From contig CAVXXX010000001.1 in the NCBI GenBank assembly GCA_963765935.1, forward strand, positions 124,001 through 188,000: a stretch of 64,000 bases of DNA, written 5' to 3'. A program made the translations under genes and the position numbers. This DNA comes from JAMXLG01 sp963765935. Its GTDB lineage: Bacteria > Vulcanimicrobiota > Vulcanimicrobiia > Vulcanimicrobiales > Vulcanimicrobiaceae. Below, piece by piece: positions 42,397 to 51,225 of this stretch (position 1 is its first letter; every line of letters begins with the position of its first letter). The notes under the pieces are model-generated. The model was given only the letters and a program-made list of their open reading frames with translations, was not told the origin of the DNA and made no database searches.

Positions 42397-43397
42397 GCGC
42401 ATTTGAATTTCCATACGACAACAGGCCAGATTATGCGTTATGGAAGCGCGACGTTCAAGGTGTTGCGCCGGGCGACTTAGATCCGTTTGCGCCGCCAAAG
42501 TTCACAATTGATCGCGAGATGCGCGTTGCATCGGCGGGCAGTTGTTTTGCCCGCCATATCGCCGTAAATCTGCAGAACCACGGATTCAACTATTTGTGCA
42601 GCGAAGCGGGCAGCGAATACTCTGCCAACTTCGGCAACGTTTATACGACGGTGCAGCTTCTGCAGCTCTTCGAACGCGCGTATGGAAGGTTTGCGCCGGT
42701 CGACGATGTGTGGCGCCGCGACGGCGTTTTTGTCGACGCGCTGAGGCCGCGCGCGTTCGAACGTGGCTTCACGAGCGTCGGCGAATTGAGCGACGAGCGG
42801 ATGCGCCATTTAGCCGCCGTGCGAGAGCTATTCGAGCAGCTCGATGTTTTCGTGTTCACGCTCGGGCTTACGGAAGGCTTCTTCTCAACCCTCGACGGAA
42901 CTGCTTATCCTGCATGCCCCGGAAAAGGCTTCGGTGAATTCGATGCCGCGAAATATGTGTTCCGTAATCTCGGCGTCTCGGAAAATCTCGAGGCGATGCA
43001 TCAGTTCATTGGCGGCCTGCGCGCCGTAAATCCAAACGCGAAGATTCTCTTGACGCTCTCACCTGTACCGCTCGTAGCGACGATGGAAGACCGAAGCGTT
43101 ATTCAGTCCACGGTCTACTCGAAGTCCGTACTGCGCGTCGTTGCCGAAGAGCTCCGGCGATGCTACGACTTCGTAGATTATTTTTGGTCCTACGAGATCA
43201 TTACGGCGACCTATAACACCGCTCGCTACTTCGAGCTCGACCGCCGGAGCATAAGCGACGAAGGCGTCCAACATGTGATGCGATCGTTCTTTCGTCACTT
43301 CGCCGGGTTGGATATCGTGCAGGCGGCCGCCGCCTCGGATGACCCCTGCGACGAGGACGCCCTGCATGCAATGATCAAAGCCGCCTCCCGTGGTTAG
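42393..43397 (+). CDS. GSCFA-domain protein
   Basis: A 334-residue member of the GSCFA family, related to SGNH hydrolases. The eponymous block is at residues 49-53 (SAGSCFARHIA), followed by the later SxxPVPL and HFD-like region (LTLSPVPLVAT). The family is of unknown function and is often found in polysaccharide and O-antigen clusters. A TTG start overlaps the preceding stop. It ends 39 bases before rfbB. Confidence 0.75.
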   Translation: MSAFEFPYDNRPDYALWKRDVQGVAPGDLDPFAPPKFTIDREMRVASAGSCFARHIAVNLQNHGFNYLCSEAGSEYSANFGNVYTTVQLLQLFERAYGRFAPVDDVWRRDGVFVDALRPRAFERGFTSVGELSDERMRHLAAVRELFEQLDVFVFTLGLTEGFFSTLDGTAYPACPGKGFGEFDAAKYVFRNLGVSENLEAMHQFIGGLRAVNPNAKILLTLSPVPLVATMEDRSVIQSTVYSKSVLRVVAEELRRCYDFVDYFWSYEIITATYNTARYFELDRRSISDEGVQHVMRSFFRHFAGLDIVQAAAASDDPCDEDALHAMIKAASRG

Positions 43398-43436
43398 GAC
43401 TGCAGCGCGGGCCTCCGCCGCCCGATAATTAAGAAC

Positions 43437-44442
43437 ATGCGTTGGCTTGTCACCGGTGGGCTGGGATTCATCGGCTCGAATTTCATCCGCCTCGTCCTAC
43501 GTGAGCGTCCATCCGTCGAGATCGTCAATCTCGATGCGATGACCTATGCAGGCAACCCCGCAAATCTCCGCGACATAGAAGCCGACGTCCGCTACCGTTT
43601 CGTGCACGGCGACATTGGCGATCCGCAGGCAGTCGCGTCGGCAATTGGTAGCGGCGTGGATGCCATCGTTAATTTTGCGGCGGAAACGCACGTCGACCGT
43701 TCAATTCTCGATCCCGAAGCGTTCTTACGAACCGACATTCTCGGCACGCACGTGCTTCTCGAAGCGGTGCGTGAACGGGGCATCGCTCGATACTTACAAG
43801 TGTCGACCGACGAAGTCTACGGAGACGTGTCGGAAGGCGAATCGGTCGAAACGCGATCCGCTTCGCCCGCGCAGCCCGTACTCGGCAAGCAAAGCCGGCG
43901 GCGATCTTCAAGTGCTTGCATACTGGACGACGTACGGGACGCCCGTAATGATCACGCGCGGAAGCAATACGTACGGTCCGTATCAGTACCCCGAAAAACT
44001 GATTCCGCTCTTCGTGACGAACTTGATCGACGATCAACAAGTGCCGGTCTATGGCGACGGCATGCAGATTCGCGATTGGCTGCACGTCGAAGACCACGCT
44101 CGCGGTATTCTGCACGTGCTCGAACACGGCGAATTCGGCAATATCTACAACGTCGGCGGCGGCAACCCGCGCACCAACATGGAAATCACGCGTCTTCTCG
44201 TCGAGGACTGCGGGCGTTCGATGGATACACACGTGCGCCACGTCGTGGATCGCCCCGGCCACGATCGTCGCTATGCGGTGAATACTGCAAAGGCGCGCGC
44301 TCTCGGATGGGCGCCACGCGTCGATTTCGCTCAAGGACTTCTCGACACGGTCGCATGGTATCGCGCCAATGAAGCGTGGTGGCGTCCGTTAAAGTCCGGT
44401 GAGTTTCTCGATTACTACAAACGTCAGTACGCGCATAGGTAA
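43437..44442 (+). CDS. rfbB: dTDP-glucose 4,6-dehydratase, split by a one-base insertion
   Basis: RmlB, converting dTDP-glucose to dTDP-4-keto-6-deoxyglucose. The first frame gives the NAD loop GGLGFIGSNF (residues 7-16) and STDEVYGD with the catalytic acid. After GESVETR the family sequence moves to the next frame: DPLRPRSPYSASKAGGD, with the catalytic Tyr/Lys, continuing to the end at 44442. Removing one C at about 43854 gives an intact 334-residue protein. Normal length and complete motifs after correction suggest a sequencing error or very recent mutation. Directly before rfbA. Confidence 0.93.
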
Positions 44443-44451
44443 GTAGGAAAA

Positions 44452-45183
44452 ATGAAAGGCGTCATTCTCGCAGGCGGTTTGGGATCGCGGCTGCGTCCGC
44501 TCACGAAGGTCACGAACAAGCACCTTCTTCCGATCTACGACAAACCGATGATCTATTACCCGATCGAGACACTCGTTCGCGCGGGTATCAAAGACATCAT
44601 GATCGTCACCGGCGGTAACTCTGCCGGCGACTTTTTGCGCCTGCTCGGAAACGGCAAAGAGTTCGGCCTCAAAGATATTTATTACACGTATCAAGAGGGT
44701 GAAGGCGGGATCGCCGATGCGCTCAAGCTGTGCGAGCACTTCGCCGAAGGCCAGCGCATCGCGGTGATCCTCGGCGACAACATCGTACAAGATGACATCG
44801 CGCCGTACGTGCGCAAGTTCGAGGAACAAGATTCCGGCGCGCGCATCCTTTTGAAGGAAGTTGACGATCCTGAGCGTTTCGGCTGTCCGGAACTCGATGG
44901 CGATCGCATCGTTCGTATCGAAGAAAAACCTGTTCAGCCGAAGAGCGGCTACGCGGTGACCGGCATCTATATGTACGATCGACGCGTGTTCGACTTCTGC
45001 AAACGCCTCAAGCCCTCTGCGCGCGGCGAACTCGAAATCACCGACGTCAACAACGCCTACATCAAGGAAGGCGATCTCTACTACGACGTTCTCGACGGTT
45101 GGTGGACCGATGCTGGGCAATTTGAATCGCTCCATCGTGCGACTCAACTCGTGGCCGCATCAAGAGAATTCGCGCGCGCCTAA
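44452..45183 (+). CDS. rfbA: Glucose-1-phosphate thymidylyltransferase
   Basis: RmlA-type nucleotidyltransferase of 243 residues that makes dTDP-glucose. GVILAGGLGSRLRPLTKVTNKHLLP, the LGDNIVQD metal motif, and GYAVTGIYMYD are standard. It is shorter than the roughly 290-residue enteric RmlA, as in archaeal and actinobacterial short forms. ATG follows AGGAAAA. Precedes the C-methyltransferase-like gene; no rfbC or rfbD follows, so the dTDP-4-keto sugar is likely routed to amination, not rhamnose. Confidence 0.94.
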   Translation: MKGVILAGGLGSRLRPLTKVTNKHLLPIYDKPMIYYPIETLVRAGIKDIMIVTGGNSAGDFLRLLGNGKEFGLKDIYYTYQEGEGGIADALKLCEHFAEGQRIAVILGDNIVQDDIAPYVRKFEEQDSGARILLKEVDDPERFGCPELDGDRIVRIEEKPVQPKSGYAVTGIYMYDRRVFDFCKRLKPSARGELEITDVNNAYIKEGDLYYDVLDGWWTDAGQFESLHRATQLVAASREFARA

Positions 45184-45187
45184 GGGC

Positions 45188-46288
45188 TTGAGCAGGATTC
45201 ACTGCCGGCTCTGCGGCTCATCGGCGTGCGAACGCCTCCCCAATCCTCACCCGCAACAAGCCATCGTCAGCAATCTGGCGGTTATCGTCGAACCGCTTGA
45301 AAAATACGCCTGCCAACATTGCGGCGTGATTTTCCGTGCCCGAGGCCCGGTGAATTTTCAATCAACAGCGTACGATCTTTATGCGCACCCCCCGGGCGGC
45401 CAAACGGAAAACATCAGGCAAACAGCATACGCGAATTGGATTTCGGCTCTCGCGCCCCATGCGACCGGATTCTTTGAGGCGGGCTGCGGGAATGGCTCGT
45501 TGCTACTCGCGTTGCGAGCACTTCGTCCCACCGCGCGGTTGCGTGGCGTTGAACCTGCGCCCGGTGCAGCCGCTGAGGCTTTGGCTGCCGGCCTGCAAGT
45601 GGAGTGCGATTTACTTCGGGCGCGTGACGTAGCCACTGAAATGCCACTCGCATTCGCGATCAACGTCATAGAACACACCAGTGACCCATACGCCTTTCTC
45701 CGAGACTTGGCAACACATGGTCGGGAAGTTCTCATCGTATGCCCCGATGGCGAAAACCCAAATTGTGAGATTCTCTTCGCAGACCACCTGCAGTCACTGA
45801 GCGCGGAACATCTTCAACTTCTTTTCGCCAGCGTGGGCCTGCGCGTCGTAGCACAGCAGCGTGCGCCCGATCACATCGGCCCGTTCTTTGCGACGCTCGG
45901 AGTACGCGACGAAAGGATCAGGTCTTCCACAATTCGATCGGCGAGGGATCACAGCGCTGCGCGCCGCTATCTACGAACGTGGGCACAACTCGACACCGCG
46001 CTGACCGCTCGACTGAATCGCTTCGATGCGGTGTGGTGTTTCGGCGCAGGCGAAGCGGCGGCTCTTCTGCGCGCATATTGCCCCAGTACTTGGTCACGGG
46101 TCGACGCGTGCATCGTCGATAGTGCGTCCAGTCCGAAGTTCTTTGATAAGCCGGTCTACGATTCAGCAGATGTACCGCAGGGCGCGATTATCATCGGAGC
46201 GCGCCCAGCTGTTCAGCAGGCACTGGCATCGCGCATCAACGCCGCCGGCGGAACTCCGATCATCTGGAATGATCTTATAAGCCGCTAG
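45188..46288 (+). CDS. NDP-sugar C-methyltransferase-like protein
   Basis: Three-part SAM methyltransferase of about 367 residues. N-terminal zinc-like domain with Cys6, Cys9, Cys42 and Cys45 (HCRLCGS, YACQHCG), a SAM domain (FFEAGCGNGSLLLALR), and a C-terminal Rossmann-like domain. This domain order matches the TylC3/NovU-type NDP-hexose C-methyltransferases, although the C-terminal acid/base residues could not be confirmed. A TTG at 45188 follows the rfbA stop closely. It converges on the PhyH gene. Confidence 0.7.
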   Translation: MSRIHCRLCGSSACERLPNPHPQQAIVSNLAVIVEPLEKYACQHCGVIFRARGPVNFQSTAYDLYAHPPGGQTENIRQTAYANWISALAPHATGFFEAGCGNGSLLLALRALRPTARLRGVEPAPGAAAEALAAGLQVECDLLRARDVATEMPLAFAINVIEHTSDPYAFLRDLATHGREVLIVCPDGENPNCEILFADHLQSLSAEHLQLLFASVGLRVVAQQRAPDHIGPFFATLGVRDERIRSSTIRSARDHSAARRYLRTWAQLDTALTARLNRFDAVWCFGAGEAAALLRAYCPSTWSRVDACIVDSASSPKFFDKPVYDSADVPQGAIIIGARPAVQQALASRINAAGGTPIIWNDLISR

Positions 46289-47106
46289 CCCTGTCCCGAT
46301 CGATAGAGTCGCTTTTCCGGCGGCTGATAATACTCATCGAGCGATGTAACAACGCGAGTATACCATCCTAGGAGTTGCTGAGATCGAGGGGGCAGAGAAA
46401 GAATCTGCTGATCGCCCAGCGCTCGAACGTAGTCGATTTGTTGCTTGAAGAATGAACGTGTGAATTGATGATTCACCGCTAGCCGATCCGTTCCGGATGC
46501 ATTCTTTCCGGCAGCATGCCAAAGGGTCGAATCGAAGACCATCATCGCACCTGCGGGTGCGATCGCCGGAACAGCGCGGGCAATGAGCTGCTCCGACTCA
46601 GGGATCTTCTCTTGCTGGTGACTTCCTGGAACGACGAGCGTAGCTCCATTTTCCTCCGTAAATTCATCGATTGCAAAAAAGACGTTAAGCGAAGCGAGAT
46701 ACCCGCCCATGTAACGCGGAAAGTCGCGATGAAATTTGTTTTGAAAGACTTCGGGCGTCGCAAGAGGCGCAAACGACGGTAGAACAAAGCCGTTTTGCAG
46801 ATGCAAGATCGCCGTAGTTCCGATGGTCGCATCGACCACGGTGAGGACCTCAGGAACTTCGAGAAGGCGATAAAAGAATGGATCGAACTTCATCGGAAGA
46901 CGTAGCGTACCGATTTCGCCCGCGCGCTCGAGCCGCGCTCGCCCGACTTCTGCCACAATGCCTTGCTGTGCCCGATACAGCGCCTCGCGAGTTTGCTCAA
47001 CGCGTTCGGCCGTCAAGACGTCCGTTACGATGCAATATCCGTACTCTGACAGTGATCTCAGCGTTTGCGGCAACCAGCCGCTATCGCGAGCAGACAGCAT
47101 CGTCAT
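46285..47106 (-). CDS. Phytanoyl-CoA dioxygenase family (Fe/2-oxoglutarate) protein
   Basis: Non-haem iron, 2-oxoglutarate oxygenase of 273 residues. Iron ligands His126 and Asp128 (NKFHRDFPRYMG) and His197 (STLWHAAGKN), with Arg208 to hold 2-oxoglutarate, are all in place. Family members hydroxylate lipids, sugars or natural products. It starts inside the preceding beta-propeller gene (ATGA overlap), and both run against the island's main direction, so the pair may be a separate tailoring module. Confidence 0.82.
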   Translation of the reverse strand: MTMLSARDSGWLPQTLRSLSEYGYCIVTDVLTAERVEQTREALYRAQQGIVAEVGRARLERAGEIGTLRLPMKFDPFFYRLLEVPEVLTVVDATIGTTAILHLQNGFVLPSFAPLATPEVFQNKFHRDFPRYMGGYLASLNVFFAIDEFTEENGATLVVPGSHQQEKIPESEQLIARAVPAIAPAGAMMVFDSTLWHAAGKNASGTDRLAVNHQFTRSFFKQQIDYVRALGDQQILSLPPRSQQLLGWYTRVVTSLDEYYQPPEKRLYRSGQG

Positions 47107-48014
47107 TCCTCACATAGGACAGCTAGTCCGAACCCGCTCTTGCCGTAACCATTGCCGTTATAAAGCATGTAGCGGCGCCCGCGGTGCTCAAAAACATTCG
47201 GGTAGCACTGCATTTCAGCATCCCAACCGCCTGGCGAACCCTCGATCCCCGCCGCCCCCTTCCTCGTCCACTCATATCCGTCGGGGGAGTATGCATAGTG
47301 GATCCGATAGACGTCGCCGCGCGCCGCAAACCACATGTGATATCCATCATCGTCGCGCAACACCGATGGCCGCGACATCGCGTACTCGCCCTCGGAAAAA
47401 TCGATGGCGACACGACCGGTCCGGTCCCATTCGATACCGTCCTTGGACTCCGCGTATCGCAGATGGTAGAAATGCTTGGGTTTGCCGTCAACGATTTCCC
47501 ATCGTACGCCGCTCATGTACCACATGCGCCAGCGGCCTTCATCTATCATCACGTAGGGCGAAGCCGTCAGAAACGGGTCCACACGGTTGAACGGGAGCAG
47601 TGGGGCCGCCGATATCTTTACCGCCGCGGTATCGAGGTCGTTTGCCTGCGCGAGCCCAACGAAATAGTAAAATGGTACAGTCTGTCCCAGCATCACTCCG
47701 GTGTAGTAGAGGTGCCAGACTCCTTCACGGAAGACTGAACACGATGGCAATGCTCCGCGGTCGTCAAACGCGCCAAGCGGGCCCACGCTAATGATTGGCT
47801 CTTGCGCGACATTAACTAGCCGCGGGCCGCCTCCACCGATCGTCATATCAACGACACCAGTCTGAGCTCGGCCCTCCGCATCCCGGCCTCCGCAGAGCAC
47901 TCGGACGAGATCGCCTTCAACTGACGCAGCAAACGGTAATGCCGCGTGTGTCTGCATCCAACCGGCGCGATCGGTTGGATCGAGGATCTGCCCCAGCGTC
48001 ACCCAGCGCGCCAC
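47103..48014 (-). CDS. Five-bladed beta-propeller (glycosyl hydrolase-like) protein
   Basis: A 303-residue protein with blades rich in Trp/Tyr and D-x-G motifs (GVWHLYYTGVML, RWRMWYMSGVRW, DGIEWDRTGR, DGYEWTRKG), resembling GH43/GH32/GH130-like folds in glycan clusters. A catalytic pair could not be identified, so it may act on phosphorylated sugars, or be a binding protein. No signal peptide is seen. It is coupled to the oxygenase downstream, and diverges from the DegT gene with about 72 bp between starts. Confidence 0.7.
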   Translation of the reverse strand: MARWVTLGQILDPTDRAGWMQTHAALPFAASVEGDLVRVLCGGRDAEGRAQTGVVDMTIGGGGPRLVNVAQEPIISVGPLGAFDDRGALPSCSVFREGVWHLYYTGVMLGQTVPFYYFVGLAQANDLDTAAVKISAAPLLPFNRVDPFLTASPYVMIDEGRWRMWYMSGVRWEIVDGKPKHFYHLRYAESKDGIEWDRTGRVAIDFSEGEYAMSRPSVLRDDDGYHMWFAARGDVYRIHYAYSPDGYEWTRKGAAGIEGSPGGWDAEMQCYPNVFEHRGRRYMLYNGNGYGKSGFGLAVLCEE

Positions 48015-48086
48015 GCAGCTACTCCTTTAGCGCATCCAATGATCCGCCGATAAAAACAACTGTGAGCATCGTCGCGGCGGTCCTGT

Positions 48087-49244
48087 GTGATACGGAACAA
48101 CGCAGAGCCAATCCCTTTCAATAAGGCTTCGTTCGTCGGCAACGAACAAGAGTACATCGCCCAAGCCATTGCCAATAGGCACATCTCCGGCGACGGGCCC
48201 TTTACTCGGCGCGTCCAAGAATTCTTGGAACGCGAATTAGGTGTTCCTCGTGTTCTCCTCACCACGAGTTGCACGCATGCGCTCGAAATGTCGGCCCTCC
48301 TAGTCGACATCAATCCGGGCGACGAAGTTATCGTTCCTTCATTTACATTCGTCTCTACGGTGAATGCTTTCGCACTTCGAGGCGCTATACCGGTCTTCGT
48401 CGATATTCGTGAAGACACTTTGAACCTTGACGAGACACTTCTCGAAGCGGCCATTACGCCACGTACGAAGGCGATCGTGGTTGTTCATTATGCAGGAGTC
48501 GCGTGCGAAATGGACCCCATCTTGGAACTCGCGAGCGCGGCCGGGGTCCCAGTTATCGAGGACAACGCGCACGGATTGTTTGCGCGATATCGTGAACGTT
48601 TGCTCGGAACGTTTGGAAGTCTAGCGACACAAAGTTTTCACGAAACTAAAAATTTCACATGCGGCGAAGGCGGCGCTCTTGTAATCAACGACCTTAAATA
48701 TGTGGAGCGCGCGGAGATATTGCGTGAAAAAGGTACGAACCGCGCACGGTTCTTTCGCGGACAAGTAGACAAATATACGTGGGTCGATCTCGGTTCCAGT
48801 TACGTTCCTAGCGAACTACTTGCGGCATTCTTGGCGGCTCAATTCGAGGGCAAGGACGAAGTCCAAAACCGCCGCGCGCAAGTGTGGAACCGTTACGAAC
48901 GGGGCCTGCGCGACTGGGCAGGTCTCCATAACGTTGGGTTACCGGTGATCCCTTCGCACTGTGAGCAGGCATATCACATGTTCTACTTGATTATGCCGAG
49001 CCTCGAAGAACGCACGCAATTCATCGCATATTTGAAAGAATTGAAGATCAACGCCGTGTTCCACTACGTTCCTCTGCACAACGCATCCGAGGCGGTGCGG
49101 CTCGGCGCCCGCGGTCATTGCCCCGTAACTGAACGCATGAGCGAGCGGCTCGTCCGCCTTCCGTTCTATCGCGACCTCACTCTGACAGAACAGGAGCGAG
49201 TAATCGAAGCCGTAACTGCCTTTTCAACGAAGGTACACGCATGA
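48087..49244 (+). CDS. DegT/DnrJ/EryC1 sugar aminotransferase (WecE-like)
   Basis: PLP-dependent sugar-nucleotide aminotransferase, 385 residues. PLP Lys is Lys188 in FHETKNFTCGEGG and Asp159 lies in VIEDNAHG; LTTSCTHALEMSALL and VPSFTFVST are family segments. It most resembles the WecE/RffA group, which aminates dTDP-4-keto-6-deoxyhexose at C4. With rfbA and rfbB close by, the likely product is dTDP-4-amino-4,6-dideoxy-glucose or -galactose. The GTG start at 48087 opens the coupled aminotransferase-acetyltransferase-WbqC-methyltransferase run. Confidence 0.9.
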   Translation: MIRNNAEPIPFNKASFVGNEQEYIAQAIANRHISGDGPFTRRVQEFLERELGVPRVLLTTSCTHALEMSALLVDINPGDEVIVPSFTFVSTVNAFALRGAIPVFVDIREDTLNLDETLLEAAITPRTKAIVVVHYAGVACEMDPILELASAAGVPVIEDNAHGLFARYRERLLGTFGSLATQSFHETKNFTCGEGGALVINDLKYVERAEILREKGTNRARFFRGQVDKYTWVDLGSSYVPSELLAAFLAAQFEGKDEVQNRRAQVWNRYERGLRDWAGLHNVGLPVIPSHCEQAYHMFYLIMPSLEERTQFIAYLKELKINAVFHYVPLHNASEAVRLGARGHCPVTERMSERLVRLPFYRDLTLTEQERVIEAVTAFSTKVHA

Positions 49245-49903
49245 AGCGCGCCCTCATCTTCGGTAACACCGACTTCGCCGAGATCGCATCAGTCTATCTT
49301 CGCCGCGACGGTGGATATGATGTTGCGGCGTTTACCGTCGACCAGCGCTACATCGATCGCGAAGAAGTCGTCGGCATTTCTGTCGTACCATTCGAACACA
49401 TCGTATCGTCCCATCCGCCTGAAGATTTCGCTTTCTTCGTCGCAGTCGGCTTCAGCAAGGTAAACGCGACTCGTCGCGCGATCTTCGAGCGCTGTCGCGC
49501 GTTAGGGTACGAAACGCCAACCTACATTCATTCCACGGTGCAGCGTTGGCCAGAAACACGTATTGGAGACGGATGCTTCATCTTCGAAGAAAACGTCATC
49601 CAGCCGTTCGTTAGCATTGGCGATAACTGCGTCCTTTGGAGTGGAAATCATATCGGCCATCACTCGAGCATCGGAAACAACGTGTTCATCGCGAGTCACG
49701 CCGTGGTCTCCGGCAGATGCTCGATCGGCGACAATTCATTCTTGGGCGTTAACGCGACGCTTCGCGATGGCATTTCTGTCGGTAACGACTGTGTGATCGG
49801 CGCCGGCGCACTGCTGCTAAAAGATGCGGTCGACGGTTCAGTCTATAAAGGCAGCGCGACGATTCCCTACGAGCGAAGCAGCGCTGAGCTGAGGCGCTTC
49901 TGA
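49241..49903 (+). CDS. Left-handed beta-helix acetyltransferase (NeuD/VioB-like)
   Basis: A 220-residue acetyltransferase with an N-terminal Rossmann-like domain (ALIFGNTDFAEIASVYL) and hexapeptide repeats (GDNCVLWSGNHIGHHSSIGNN, GRCSIGDNSFLG). This arrangement is that of PglD/NeuD/VioB enzymes, which N-acetylate amino-dideoxy sugar nucleotides with acetyl-CoA. It overlaps the sugar aminotransferase by ATGA, giving a two-step dTDP-amino sugar acetylation. His in IGHHSS is the likely catalytic base region. Confidence 0.85.
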   Translation: MKRALIFGNTDFAEIASVYLRRDGGYDVAAFTVDQRYIDREEVVGISVVPFEHIVSSHPPEDFAFFVAVGFSKVNATRRAIFERCRALGYETPTYIHSTVQRWPETRIGDGCFIFEENVIQPFVSIGDNCVLWSGNHIGHHSSIGNNVFIASHAVVSGRCSIGDNSFLGVNATLRDGISVGNDCVIGAGALLLKDAVDGSVYKGSATIPYERSSAELRRF

Positions 49904-49904
49904 G

Positions 49905-50615
49905 GTGCGCATCGGGATCATCCAATCCTCGTACATCCCCTGGAAAGGATACTTCGATTTCATAGACAGCGTCGATGTCTTTGTGTTCTTAGAAGACGTT
50001 CAGTTCACGAGACGCGACTGGCGGAACCGAAATATCATTAAAACCGCCAATGGACCGCGTTGGCTGACTCTGCCGGTTGAATCGAAGGGAAAATACGATC
50101 AGCTCATTTCCGACGTTCGCGTGGCGGACAGGAGCTGGTACCTAGACCACCTCAACAGCCTTCGTCATGCATATGCCCGTGCACCACACTTCAAAGTAGT
50201 TTGGCCTTACGTCGAGAGCATGTACAGCGAGGCTGCGTCTGAGGAACATCTTTCTTCGGTCAACGTTGCCCTCATTCGCAGCATAATGGGATACTTAAAC
50301 ATTCGAACGCCGCTTCGTCTATCCACTGAATTTCCGGCGACGAGCGGCAAGAACGAACGTCTCATGTCGATTTGTTCCGAGTTAGGTGCGACAGAATATG
50401 TTTCCGGCCCGGCCGCGCGTTCGTATATCGATGAGAAAACCTGGGCAGACGCCGGTATCCGAGTTCGCTACAAGTCGTACTCGGGATACGGAGAATACCC
50501 CCAACTTCACGGGGAGTTCGAAGATCGCGTGTCCATCCTCGACCTTCTGTTCAATTGCGGTCCGGATTCGGCTCGATTTCTTCAAAGCGCTCCGCGGTTC
50601 GATGATGAACAATAG
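49905..50615 (+). CDS. WbqC family protein
   Basis: A 236-residue WbqC protein (GIIQSSYIPWKGYFDFID, DVQFTRRDWRNRN, KYDQLISDVRV, SILDLLFNCG). The family is regularly seen with 4-amino-4,6-dideoxy sugar gene sets and may be an unrecognised acyltransferase, but its reaction is not firmly known. The GTG at 49905 is one base after the acetyltransferase stop. It overlaps the next methyltransferase start. Confidence 0.85.
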   Translation: MRIGIIQSSYIPWKGYFDFIDSVDVFVFLEDVQFTRRDWRNRNIIKTANGPRWLTLPVESKGKYDQLISDVRVADRSWYLDHLNSLRHAYARAPHFKVVWPYVESMYSEAASEEHLSSVNVALIRSIMGYLNIRTPLRLSTEFPATSGKNERLMSICSELGATEYVSGPAARSYIDEKTWADAGIRVRYKSYSGYGEYPQLHGEFEDRVSILDLLFNCGPDSARFLQSAPRFDDEQ

Positions 50616-51225
50616 GACAGTCGGTTCGAAGATTCGCTCATATTATGCGGACCGTCTTGCGGAATTTGGGACGACTCCCGCCGGCGTGGATTGGAATTCC
50701 ATTGAAGCCCAAGTCACTCGCTTCGATCAGATAACAAAGCTGCTGCCGCAGCGCCACTTCTCGGTTCTCGACTTCGGATGCGGCTACGGTGCGCTTTTTG
50801 ATTTTCTTCGGACGAAGTGTAGCGACTTCACCTACGTAGGCTTTGACTTGGCTCCAGAGATGGTGAGCGCAGCTAAAAGTTCACACAAAGGCGAAGGCAG
50901 CGCAAGGTTTGTTGACCGAGTCGAGGATATCCCGACTGCCGACTTCGTTGTTGCCAGCGGAATCTTTAGCGTAAAGACGGACGTTCCGGATGACGAGTGG
51001 CGAAGCCATATCCACGATACGATTCGCTTGATGAATGTTTACGCGCGCAAAGGTTTGGCATTCAATCTCTTAACCTCGTTTTCGGACATCGATAGACGGC
51101 GTCCTCATTTGCACTACGCGGATCCCCATGAATACTTCGATCTTGCGCGCACGTATTCACGCTGGGTTTCCATCCTCCACGATTACGGCCTCTACGAATT
51201 CACGATCCTGATCAGGAAGGAATGA
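50602..51225 (+). CDS. Class I SAM-dependent methyltransferase
   Basis: A protein of 207 residues with a SAM loop (VLDFGCGYGALFDFLR) and acidic strand (YVGFDLAPEMVSAA). C-terminal PHEYFDLARTYSRWVSILHDY resembles methyltransferases found with WbqC genes in amino-sugar clusters. The first ATG at 50602 overlaps the WbqC end (a second ATG follows at 50605). It ends in convergent overlap with the GT gene. A sugar O- or N-methyl group is plausible, as in methylated viosamine of flagellin. Confidence 0.82.
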   Translation: MMNNRTVGSKIRSYYADRLAEFGTTPAGVDWNSIEAQVTRFDQITKLLPQRHFSVLDFGCGYGALFDFLRTKCSDFTYVGFDLAPEMVSAAKSSHKGEGSARFVDRVEDIPTADFVVASGIFSVKTDVPDDEWRSHIHDTIRLMNVYARKGLAFNLLTSFSDIDRRRPHLHYADPHEYFDLARTYSRWVSILHDYGLYEFTILIRKE

